DNA of 64,000 nucleotides from Methanolobus sp. (GTDB taxonomy: Archaea > Halobacteriota > Methanosarcinia > Methanosarcinales > Methanosarcinaceae), in NCBI RefSeq assembly GCF_016278365.1, contig NZ_JADQBZ010000005.1, forward strand, positions 219,791 to 283,790. Direction: 5' to 3'. The translations under genes were made by a program, and so were the position numbers. Of the stretch, positions 8,049-15,525 are shown in pieces. The notes under the pieces were generated by a model. The model saw only the letters and a program-made list of their open reading frames with translations, was not told the origin of the DNA and ran no database searches. Each line of letters starts with the position of its first letter. Position 1 is the stretch's first letter.

Positions 8049-9428
8049 ATGATGGTGAATATCAACAGATCGATCTTCGTTTTCAGGAGGGACCTGCGCA
8101 TTGACGACAATCTGGGTCTCAGGGCAGCCGTGGAGTCTTCAGATGAGGTAATTACTTGCTTCATATTTGACCCGAGGCTCGCAAACTCCCATCGGCTTGG
8201 TTTCAATCCCAACGCCTTCCAGTTCCTGCTTGAGTCACTGGAAGATCTTCAGATGCAGTTCAAGGCAAGAGGCGGCAGACTGTATCTTTTCTCCGGGATA
8301 GCCGAGGATGTTATCGGCCAGCTTGCGGGCAAGCTAGGTGCGGATGCAGTCTTTGTCAATGAGGATTATACTCCTTTCAGCAGGCGAAGGGATGAAGCAA
8401 TAAGGAATACATGTAAAGGTCTGGATGTTAAGTTCACACAAGTACATGACTGCCTGCTCAATGAACCGGGAACAGTTCTCACCCGGCAGGGACGGCCTTA
8501 TGTTGTTTTCTCTCAGTTCTTTCGTGCAGGCTCAAAAAATAATATTGCTCTTCCTTCTATGATCACAGAAGGCAAGTTCTATTCCGGTGAACCGGGTATT
8601 GAAGAAACACCGGCTCCTGAGAAGCTGCTCCCGCTGAAGAACGAAAAGCTGTTTTCCCGCGGTGGGAGAACACAGGCCCTCCTGGTACTGGAAGACCTGT
8701 CACGATTTGAGAACTATGTCGCTGAGCGTGACTATCCTTCACTTCAGGGTACAACGGGGCTTTCAGCGCATAACAAACTTGGGACCATATCCATAAGAGA
8801 GTTTTACCATTATGTTCGAAATGAACTTGGGGAAGACCACCCGCTGATCAGGCAGTTATACTGGCGTGACTTCTTCACTCATATCGCACATCATTTTCCT
8901 TTTGTGTTCAGGCAATCTTTCAAGGAAAAATTCCGGAATATCCAGTGGGATTACAACAATTCCTTTTTCCACGCCTGGTGTTCGGGAAATACCGGCTTTC
9001 CCATAGTTGACGCAGGCATGAGACAGTTGAACGCGACTGGATTCATGCACAACAGAGTGAGGATGATAGTGGCATCTTTCCTTGTAAAGGACCTGCATAT
9101 CGACTGGTATCCTGGGGAGAGATATTTCGCAAGCAAGCTCGTGGACTATGACCCGTGTGTAAATAACGGTAATTGGCAGTGGTCAGCTTCTACTGGTGCG
9201 GATTCGCAGCCATATTTCCGAATCTTCAATCCCTGGCTTCAGCAGAGAAAGTATGATCCTGAATGTGAGTATATCCGAAAGTGGGTGCCGGAGCTCAGGG
9301 AAATGGATGCTGCCGGGATACATGGTCTGGAAAGGAATAAGCCGCCGATTTCTACCGGATATCCGTCTGCAATAATTGACCATAAAGAAGAAAGGGACCG
9401 GACGTTGGCAGTGTTTGGCTCTCTGTAA
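8049..9428 (+). CDS. phrB: deoxyribodipyrimidine photolyase
   Basis: A 459-aa DNA photolyase of the cryptochrome/photolyase family, which repairs UV-induced cyclobutane pyrimidine dimers using light and FAD. It begins with the antenna-domain signature FVFRRDLRIDDNLGL. In the C-terminal FAD domain it has LIRQLYWRDFF, GFPIVDAGMRQLNATG and the diagnostic NGNWQWSASTGADSQPYFR, followed by IFNPWLQQRKYDPECEYI. Length and motifs match class I CPD photolyases rather than the class II enzymes common in other methanogens. GAGG precedes the start; a second ATG follows directly at 8052. Confidence 0.93.
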   Translation: MMVNINRSIFVFRRDLRIDDNLGLRAAVESSDEVITCFIFDPRLANSHRLGFNPNAFQFLLESLEDLQMQFKARGGRLYLFSGIAEDVIGQLAGKLGADAVFVNEDYTPFSRRRDEAIRNTCKGLDVKFTQVHDCLLNEPGTVLTRQGRPYVVFSQFFRAGSKNNIALPSMITEGKFYSGEPGIEETPAPEKLLPLKNEKLFSRGGRTQALLVLEDLSRFENYVAERDYPSLQGTTGLSAHNKLGTISIREFYHYVRNELGEDHPLIRQLYWRDFFTHIAHHFPFVFRQSFKEKFRNIQWDYNNSFFHAWCSGNTGFPIVDAGMRQLNATGFMHNRVRMIVASFLVKDLHIDWYPGERYFASKLVDYDPCVNNGNWQWSASTGADSQPYFRIFNPWLQQRKYDPECEYIRKWVPELREMDAAGIHGLERNKPPISTGYPSAIIDHKEERDRTLAVFGSL

Positions 9429-9510
9429 ATTCCAAGACTGCATTTGGTTGAGAATATATGTTTATTGCCAGCTCTATTGGAGAGTTCAATTTGATTGGAT
9501 CAGGCTTAAA

Positions 9511-9525
9511 TAGTCATCTTGACTA
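9511..9525. promoter_or_regulatory. palindrome TAGTCA-N3-TGACTA at the MATE promoter
   Basis: A perfect 6-bp inverted repeat spaced by 3 bases lies beside a TATA-like stretch (GCTTAAATAG, 9504-9513), about 33 bases before the MATE gene. The position overlaps the place where archaeal preinitiation complexes form, so it could be a repressor operator. Inference only. Confidence 0.4.
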
Positions 9526-9557
9526 ATCAGAGAGTTTCACTTAAGGTGCGGGGATAA

Positions 9558-10913
9558 ATGGTAAGCGATGAAGAAATGCTGTCGGATAGTGTGTGGAGTC
9601 TCTTTCGCAGGTTCACTTTTCCTGCCATGGCCGGTATATTAGTGGCCGGTATCCAGACCATTATTGACGGTGTTTTCATCGGTAACGGCGTGGGAAGCGA
9701 TGGACTTGCCGGAGTGACACTTGCCTTCCCTTTTGTGATGTTTATTGTGGCTGCCGGTATTATGATCGGCATGGGGTCTGCCAGCCTTGTGGCTCTTGAA
9801 CTGGGAAGGTCGCACCGGGACAGAGCCAGGGGAATAATGTCCAATATCTTTCCTCTTGTGTTTGCAGCAGGCCTGGTTATCACAGTGATGGGCCTGTTCC
9901 TAGGACCATCGCTAATCGGCATGTTCGATACCAGCGATATTGTAAGGTCAATGTCGGAAGACTACATGAACGTGATATTCATGGGATCGGTATTCATCCT
10001 TCTTGCCCTGACCCTTGACCCGCTTGTGAGGAACGACGGCTATCCTTTGCTGGCAATGAGGGCCATGATCCTTGCTGTATTGGTCAACATAGTGCTGGAC
10101 TACATTTTCGTCATAATGCTGGACATGCAGCTCTTCGGGGCGGCGCTTGCTACAGTTCTCGCCTTTGCTTTGAGCGCAAGCATCCTTTCAGTGCACTTTT
10201 TCAGCCAGAAGACCGGCCTTCGGGTGAGCTTTGGCACAATGAGGTTCCAGCCTCGTGAAGTGCTGAGAATAGTTGAGAGCGGCCTTCCTTCATTTGTGAT
10301 GCAGCTCTCTGTGGCTGTGCTGTTCCTGGCTCACAATTTCGTGCTGCTGCAGTACGGAGACGAAGGGGTCATTTCTGCATACGGGATAATCGGTTATTCT
10401 TTTGCGATATTCTACATGATGTTCGAGGGCGTTGCTGTAGGTGTGCAGCCGATAGTGGGCTTCAATTATGGTGCAGGCCGGTACGACCGTGTGCGTGAGA
10501 CCCTGAAGCTTGCCATGGCTGCATGCGTGGCCATCGGAAGCATCGGTGTCATTATTGTCTATCTGGCACCGGAAATGGTGGTAGGTATATTTAATCCGGA
10601 CACAGAGGATATCCTTGAAACGACTGTGGTCGGCATGAAGATTATAGTGGCATCGTTGCTCGTCCAGGGTATCGTGGTGGTGAATGCCACTTACTACCAG
10701 TCCATAAACCGTGTCGGATATGCTCTGTTCATTCATCTGGGCAAGATATTCGTGTTCATGCTTCCCCTGTTGCTGGCCCTGCCAATGTTCTTCGGCCTGC
10801 GTGGCGTGTGGTTTGCAACCCCTGTAGCTGATTACCTGATGTTTGCGGTAGTGATGGTCATGTTCTATGAGGAGTTGAAAGTGCTAAAAGGAGAAAAGAG
10901 CAGGAATCCCTGA
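9558..10913 (+). CDS. MATE family efflux transporter
   Basis: A 451-aa integral membrane protein with about 12 hydrophobic segments in two similar halves. The N-terminal FTFPAMAGILVAGIQTIIDG and the second-half stretch GVAVGVQPIVGFNYGAGRYD are characteristic of MATE (MepA/NorM-like) exporters. These use a sodium or proton gradient to expel drugs and cationic metabolites. GGGGAT precedes the ATG. The gene is monocistronic, with a palindrome in its promoter that may be a drug-sensing operator. Confidence 0.92.
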   Translation: MVSDEEMLSDSVWSLFRRFTFPAMAGILVAGIQTIIDGVFIGNGVGSDGLAGVTLAFPFVMFIVAAGIMIGMGSASLVALELGRSHRDRARGIMSNIFPLVFAAGLVITVMGLFLGPSLIGMFDTSDIVRSMSEDYMNVIFMGSVFILLALTLDPLVRNDGYPLLAMRAMILAVLVNIVLDYIFVIMLDMQLFGAALATVLAFALSASILSVHFFSQKTGLRVSFGTMRFQPREVLRIVESGLPSFVMQLSVAVLFLAHNFVLLQYGDEGVISAYGIIGYSFAIFYMMFEGVAVGVQPIVGFNYGAGRYDRVRETLKLAMAACVAIGSIGVIIVYLAPEMVVGIFNPDTEDILETTVVGMKIIVASLLVQGIVVVNATYYQSINRVGYALFIHLGKIFVFMLPLLLALPMFFGLRGVWFATPVADYLMFAVVMVMFYEELKVLKGEKSRNP

Positions 10914-11017
10914 TACCGCAGTCCGGCCTGCACCTGCAACTAAAAGCAGCTATCGATGTAAGCAAGCCTCCGCAATATTAATATGTAAAGCATCTGTTTA
11001 CATCATGCTCCTTTTGT

Positions 11018-11102
11018 GCGGGGGTTGCCCAGCCAGGTCAAAGGCGATGGGCTTAGGACCCATTTTCGTAGGAATTCGTGCGTTCGAATCGCACCCCCCG
11101 CA
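11018..11102 (+). tRNA. tRNA-Leu (anticodon UAG)
   Basis: An 85-nt cloverleaf with acceptor stem GCGGGGG/CCCCCGC (11018-11024 with 11095-11101) and discriminator A at 11102. The anticodon arm is ATGGG-CTTAGGA-CCCAT, giving anticodon TAG. A long class II variable arm and T arm GTGCG-TTCGAAT-CGCAC follow. No intron. The last four bases lie inside the casposon target duplication and the gene remains intact. Confidence 0.95.
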
Positions 11103-11112
11103 TCCGATTTTT
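11099..11112 (+). repeat. casposon target-site duplication, left copy
   Basis: CGCATCCGATTTTT, comprising the last 4 bases of tRNA-Leu and the following T-rich sequence. The identical 14 bases recur at 19358-19371. Confidence 0.93.
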
Positions 11113-11146
11113 GGGTTATAGTTAACAAGAAAAAACGGAACTATTT
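11113..11146 (+). repeat. casposon terminal inverted repeat, left
   Basis: Begins GGGTTATAGTTAACAA and matches the reverse complement of 19324-19357 at 33 of 34 positions, with the mismatch at repeat position 17. Confidence 0.93.
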
Positions 11147-11385
11147 CGTTTAATTAGTACAGTTGTTTAATCAATATAATCAACAGTATTTGTATACGTC
11201 CACAATTTACTTATTTTTAATGTTAGGTATTTGGGAAAATTAACTGAACTATCACTGAAGATATACGGCCCATCAATAACAAAAAACATAATATTAAAAA
11301 GTTGGAAAAACAAAACCCTTCTTCTTTTCTACAAAAGTTTATATTCTGTGATTTTGTAGTACTTTATGTTTATTCTAGAGGTTGC

Positions 11386-12165
11386 ATGGGATCCCCAACA
11401 ATTAATGAACTTGAAGAGAATATCAATAAAAGAAGAATATTTATATCATTAATTCTAGTTTTATTTCTTGGATGGATTATAATTGCATTATACAATCCTG
11501 ATTATCCTTACCTGTTATTAATTACTATATTGTTACTGATTTCCATAGTTGTTATATCGAGATATACTCCCTATATCTCAAATGTCGATATTATACAGTA
11601 TCACTTGATAAAACTAATCGAATCTTCAAAAAATAATGACGTTAAGAAATCTCAAGTGCACATTAATAAACTAGCAGAGGCCATTTATAACACTAACATT
11701 GAACTGGGAAACAATGGATTAGATAGTTTATTTATACTAAATCCTGCTAGACAAATATTAGCCGACTTTTTAAAATACCTACGGCACATGTGTCAATATT
11801 CGACAGAATCCAATTTAAATAGTTGGTCTGCTAGTTTAGAAGATATTAGTTTTGCAATAGGTAATAAAAATATAGCACTTTTAACAGATACAATTGACAA
11901 ATTTATAATACAAGACAGAGATATCAAATCTGATGTTTTATTCTCCTATGAGAAACCATCCATTTTGGAACGTTTTATGAAAGAGATTATGCACCTAATT
12001 AAGAATAATACGCGTGTCAATTACGTTGTGAAATTAACTTTTGTATTATTTTTGCTTGTAGGTATTGCATACTTCCTTTCAATAAAAGTATCGTTCATAA
12101 CTTTAGATAATTATGCGATGGGAGTCTGCTTATTAGCAGCTGTCGGGATCGCTCAAAAAATATAA
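11386..12165 (+). CDS. casposon-encoded membrane protein, unknown function
   Basis: About 259 aa with two adjacent hydrophobic helices near the N-terminus, a soluble helical middle of about 140 residues, and two hydrophobic helices at the C-terminus. I chose ATG 11386, which has GAGGT just ahead; the frame extends upstream to 11302 without support. It lies between the left end of the casposon and cas1 and is convergent with cas1. No recognised domain. It is probably cargo; a role in host interaction or exclusion of other elements would be a guess. Confidence 0.6.
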   Translation: MGSPTINELEENINKRRIFISLILVLFLGWIIIALYNPDYPYLLLITILLLISIVVISRYTPYISNVDIIQYHLIKLIESSKNNDVKKSQVHINKLAEAIYNTNIELGNNGLDSLFILNPARQILADFLKYLRHMCQYSTESNLNSWSASLEDISFAIGNKNIALLTDTIDKFIIQDRDIKSDVLFSYEKPSILERFMKEIMHLIKNNTRVNYVVKLTFVLFLLVGIAYFLSIKVSFITLDNYAMGVCLLAAVGIAQKI

Positions 12166-12237
12166 TCATTTTAGTATAATATTGTCCTGCTCATATAGTA
12201 TTTTAATACTGTTACTAAAGAGGGAATGATTTTTTTA

Positions 12238-13440
12238 TCAACCGTTTTCCCACATCTCTAACCTTTCCCGAACATGAGCATTAAGAGTAAAGGGTTTGTA
12301 AGCTTGAGCATTTTTCTTCATGTAATGGAGAGCGCCTTTTGAGAAACCCATATTCTCCCAATCAGTATAAGATATGCTCAGTATTTTCTGCCTTATATCT
12401 TCTGAATCCTGCCTTTCAACTGTATATACAGGTTTGCTGAAATCAACAGTCTTTTTCTTTTCAACAATGAACTGCGCAAGCTCCCTAGTCTTTAACAATA
12501 AAGCATAACTCCACATTACAGATTGCTTCTGATATGGTACTTTCTTATTCATCCATTTGTTGAACTCTTCAGTAACTTTCTTAGCTCCTGAGGGCTTTAG
12601 CCTGAGAGAGTAACTTTCTGTCCTGATAAAGTCCTGATTATCCATTTTTCCCGATTCAATAAGGTTGATAACTGCAAGATCAACAAGAAACCTAAAGGGT
12701 TCTTGAAGGTCATAGGCTAGACTATCCTTGCTTGGATTCATCTCATGCAAGAAACCAACATGAGAATCCATACCTACTGTATTGATGGCTCTCAAGCATT
12801 CAGCTTCAAGGAGTGCATAGCCATAGTTGAGCATAACATTAACTTTGTCTCCTGCCCCTGTTGCTCTCCTGTATTGGTCACTTCTTGAACAGAAATCATA
12901 TTCAACAAAAACAACCTTTGCAAACTCATTCCAGTACTTCCATGCAACTCCACCTTCAACACCCATAATCTCCTTGACAGATTTAGCAGAATTCAGTTTT
13001 TCAATATCTTCTGAGAAATCATACTCTATTGCAGGATACCTTTGTTTAAGATAGTCCAATACTACTTTGGACTTATCGAACTTTGCTTCAATAAGGTTCC
13101 TTGCTATCTTTACTCTTGTATCTTCATCCTCGTAAGCGTGATATTGTGCAAACTTGATTTTTACATTGGTACTTTCAGGAGAGAGCATTGCAGTTAGTAA
13201 TTGACCATCCCAGTTTAGAATAGATACCTGCACATTATGTTTTATCAACCATCTAACAGCATCAAGAGTAAGGTTTCCATTCCTGCCATAAACTATTATG
13301 TGGTCTATGTCCATCCTTTTTGGAGAGAAAACATACTCTTCAGGCTCTTCAGTTGATATGGTTCTTCCATTCTTGATATGTAGTTTTGCACTATTGACAC
13401 GCATATCTATTCCGTGGCCATCAAGTAGAAGCATTTTCAT
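12238..13440 (-). CDS. cas1: Cas1 casposase
   Basis: A 400-aa Cas1-family integrase that should join the casposon ends to the tRNA-Leu target. The metal-binding residues are recognisable: Glu162 in MGVEGGVAWKYW, His232 in VGFLHEMNP and Asp244 in AYDLQEPFRF. The N-terminal beta domain and the NYGYALLEAE helix are typical. Compared with CRISPR Cas1 (about 320 aa) it has a C-terminal extension with a helix-turn-helix-like part (NMGFSKGALHYMKKNA), as casposases do. No cas2, effector genes or repeats are nearby. Its start codon overlaps the stop of the preceding gene (TAATG), indicating translational coupling with the winged-helix protein. Confidence 0.95.
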   Translation of the reverse strand: MKMLLLDGHGIDMRVNSAKLHIKNGRTISTEEPEEYVFSPKRMDIDHIIVYGRNGNLTLDAVRWLIKHNVQVSILNWDGQLLTAMLSPESTNVKIKFAQYHAYEDEDTRVKIARNLIEAKFDKSKVVLDYLKQRYPAIEYDFSEDIEKLNSAKSVKEIMGVEGGVAWKYWNEFAKVVFVEYDFCSRSDQYRRATGAGDKVNVMLNYGYALLEAECLRAINTVGMDSHVGFLHEMNPSKDSLAYDLQEPFRFLVDLAVINLIESGKMDNQDFIRTESYSLRLKPSGAKKVTEEFNKWMNKKVPYQKQSVMWSYALLLKTRELAQFIVEKKKTVDFSKPVYTVERQDSEDIRQKILSISYTDWENMGFSKGALHYMKKNAQAYKPFTLNAHVRERLEMWENG

Positions 13441-14348
13441 TAGAAATCAGCCTCCCTTTCTTTTATGTCACCTAATATCTTGGCAACTTCGTATTTTACA
13501 TTATACACAAGCCTAGCTTCTTCATCTTTGCCTTCTTTCTTAAACTGATTTATCATGTTGAATAATTCGAGTTTGTGCCTAGCAATAACCCTAGCAGTGT
13601 AAATATTGCCATAGTCATCTTTTATTTTATCAAAGTGTTTTTCAACTTCCAACTTTTCAAGGTCGTACTTCAACCAATCAATAACAGAATCATCATTATA
13701 GTAACCAAGGATGAATATAAGTCCAGTTCTGTATAATTCATGATCTCTTGAAACCCCTGCAAACTGACTCAAAATGTCATTTAAATATTTGATTAACTTC
13801 TCTTTATTAATAGGGGTAATATTTTTATCAGTTATATATTCCTTCAAAATTCGTATGATATGGAATTGCAGTTTTTCATCATCAGTAAATAGATTATCAA
13901 CTAAAACATCCAGTTTTTCCCGAGTCAATGAATATGTTTCTTTGTGGAGGTCTATTTCATTTAGAATCGAGTTTTTATCATAGTCAGGATGATTTGATTC
14001 AAAATAAGAAAACAATGTATCGAGATATTCATAATCCTCTATAATTTCTTCTAGAGTTAGATATGAAGCGTTTCTATTCTTGTCATCAATTCCGTACTTC
14101 TCCAAATCAGGATATTTTACAATAATCAAAGATTTCCTTTTAGTTAATCTTGCAAGCTTACGCTCTACACTTGGCCTAGTATATCCCCGTTTTTCTTGAT
14201 GTTTCTCTATCATGTAATCTATGAGTTGCCGCCTTCTAACAAAGCGATTTTTGTACACAAAATCAAGCACCTCTACATCAAAGTCTACATCGTTTTTGAT
14301 ACTATTTACATTATCAGATGGCAATTTTACTATCATATTCTGTATCAA
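13440..14348 (-). CDS. winged-helix-type casposon protein coupled to cas1
   Basis: A 302-aa protein. Residues about 25-90 look like a winged helix-turn-helix (RRRQLIDYMIEKHQEKRGYT, then VERKLARLTKRKSLIIVKYP). The remainder is a charged helical region that could be an armadillo/HEAT-like scaffold (FILGYYNDDSVIDWLKYDLE). An alternative start is the ATG at 14336. It overlaps cas1 by one base (TAATG), so the two are translated together. This suggests it helps Cas1 with end recognition, or regulates the element. That role is an inference; the fold is suggested by pattern only. Confidence 0.65.
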   Translation of the reverse strand: MIQNMIVKLPSDNVNSIKNDVDFDVEVLDFVYKNRFVRRRQLIDYMIEKHQEKRGYTRPSVERKLARLTKRKSLIIVKYPDLEKYGIDDKNRNASYLTLEEIIEDYEYLDTLFSYFESNHPDYDKNSILNEIDLHKETYSLTREKLDVLVDNLFTDDEKLQFHIIRILKEYITDKNITPINKEKLIKYLNDILSQFAGVSRDHELYRTGLIFILGYYNDDSVIDWLKYDLEKLEVEKHFDKIKDDYGNIYTARVIARHKLELFNMINQFKKEGKDEEARLVYNVKYEVAKILGDIKEREADF

Positions 14349-14407
14349 AGATTACATCAAATCCATATATATCTTTTCCCATGCTAGTGCTTTTTGGTGA
14401 CAAACCA
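14349..14407. promoter_or_regulatory. divergent promoter region of the casposon
   Basis: The only gap between the leftward cas1 unit and the rightward polymerase unit. It is 59 bases long and contains CATATATATC, a TATA-like stretch. The first rightward gene encodes a ribbon-helix-helix protein, so autoregulation at this site is likely. Inference from layout. Confidence 0.45.
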
Positions 14408-14545
14408 ATGAATAGCAATAGGATAATAACAACTCTTTCTCCTTTCCTCAAGGAGAAACTCGAACAGATGTCAGATAAGTTTGGATGTTCTCAGGCTGAA
14501 GTTGTCAGAATTGCCTTACTGAAACTCTGGGAGGAAGAGAAATGA
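14408..14545 (+). CDS. ribbon-helix-helix (CopG/Arc-like) DNA-binding protein
   Basis: A 45-aa protein with the short N-terminal strand RIITTLS and two helices (PFLKEKLEQMSDKFG, then SQAEVVRIALLKLWEEE), the standard ribbon-helix-helix pattern. The frame is open further upstream, but ATG 14408 has GGTGA seven bases before it and gives the family's normal size. It overlaps the next gene by 4 bases (ATGA). It probably represses the divergent promoters of the casposon. Confidence 0.75.
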   Translation: MNSNRIITTLSPFLKEKLEQMSDKFGCSQAEVVRIALLKLWEEEK

Positions 14546-15180
14546 GCAGGCCAAGTTTCTCTAAAGACTACAGGACTTATGGAGAATGGCTCAAAGCTCA
14601 ATCCAGAGATTCCAGGTATGCAAAAGAGATCATCAGGAAGCATGAGAAATATCCAGATAAGAGCCTAAACCAACTGAGGAAGCTTAAGGTAAGTGATTAT
14701 GACCTAAGCCAAACCGTTTGGCAAAATCTAACTTCTCAACAGAAGAGTGACAGAAACCTAGCTCTTAGTGTTCTGAGGGAAGTCAGGAAGGGAGAGTCAT
14801 TAACTCAGGTATTGGAGAAGAGGGGACTTAGAAGAGAGTTTGTACTAAAGAATCTTGGTAACCAGCTTCAGAAGTCAAACGGGAAATGGATTGCAAACAA
14901 GACTGACAGCTTAGAGGTTGAGATGTTGGTTTACTCTAAGGATGGAGTAAGAACCATAGTAACCACTTCCTCTAAAGACAGAAGCAGGATTGCAAAGTAC
15001 TTCAATGATGTTCAGAAGGCTTTGAAAAACAATGATACTGCAATCCTTCAGAAGTACAAGGACATGAAAATTATTGATGCAGAAGGTAAAGTGCATCAGT
15101 TTGAGACAGATATTGATAAGATACGTGATTTAGAAGCAGGAATTGAAGAGCCTGAATTTCTGGAAATTTATCAAATCTAA
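14542..15180 (+). CDS. casposon protein of unknown function
   Basis: A 212-aa, strongly basic and charged protein without membrane segments. The N-terminal half (SRPSFSKDYRTYGEWLKAQS, then RDSRYAKEIIRKHEKYPDKS) and a central VLREVRKGESLTQVLEKRGL look like helical DNA-binding regions. I recognise no named domain. It overlaps the ribbon-helix-helix gene by 4 bases and ends 12 bases before the HNH gene start, so it belongs to the polymerase operon. It could be a replication or end-binding accessory protein. Confidence 0.7.
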   Translation: MSRPSFSKDYRTYGEWLKAQSRDSRYAKEIIRKHEKYPDKSLNQLRKLKVSDYDLSQTVWQNLTSQQKSDRNLALSVLREVRKGESLTQVLEKRGLRREFVLKNLGNQLQKSNGKWIANKTDSLEVEMLVYSKDGVRTIVTTSSKDRSRIAKYFNDVQKALKNNDTAILQKYKDMKIIDAEGKVHQFETDIDKIRDLEAGIEEPEFLEIYQI

Positions 15181-15192
15181 GGAGTGGATACT

Positions 15193-15525
15193 ATGGAAAA
15201 AGAAGCGTATGTGAATTACATCAAAAGAAACAAGAAAGGAAAGATACCACCTACCGCATGTGTGGTATGTGGGGAAGATGACCCCGAAGTAATTGAGATG
15301 CATCATGTTGAGGGTAGGAATAACTCTGACTGGATAGAACCCCTTTGTAAAAACTGTCATTCTAAAATTACAACAAAGCAGAATAGAGTTAGTCCTAAAG
15401 CAAGGTCAAGTAATGCTTCCTTGCAAAACCTGAGAGCTTTCAATATAATCTCTATTGGTGCCCTTGTTGTAGAGCTTGGAAATAGTTTGATTAATGTTGG
15501 ATATGAGATGGTTGAAAATGTCTGA
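15193..15525 (+). CDS. HNH endonuclease of the casposon
   Basis: A 110-aa HNH-family nuclease. It shows a zinc knuckle CVVCG (Cys23, Cys26), the catalytic EMHHVEG motif (His37-His38) and CKNCHSKIT (Cys52, Cys55, His56). The C-terminal 30 residues are unusually hydrophobic. I start at ATG 15193, which has AAGGAG eight bases ahead, rather than at an in-frame GTG at 15184. It overlaps the polymerase gene by 8 bases. HNH genes are a regular casposon component; a role in nicking during transposition or replication is inferred. Confidence 0.88.
   Translation: MEKEAYVNYIKRNKKGKIPPTACVVCGEDDPEVIEMHHVEGRNNSDWIEPLCKNCHSKITTKQNRVSPKARSSNASLQNLRAFNIISIGALVVELGNSLINVGYEMVENV

Noticed and set aside
11018..11112. 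tRNA-Leu damaged by the insertion
   Set aside because: The left duplication keeps the complete acceptor stem and discriminator base, so the tRNA remains whole. Only its downstream flank is displaced.
12238..13440. Cas1 as part of a CRISPR-Cas locus
   Set aside because: There is no cas2, no effector gene and no repeat-spacer array. The gene lies inside an element with inverted repeats and a polymerase, so it is a casposase.
14318..14407. Longer N-terminus for the ribbon-helix-helix protein
   Set aside because: The extra 30 residues overlap the divergent gene's start and have no binding site. ATG 14408 has GGTGA and gives the typical domain.
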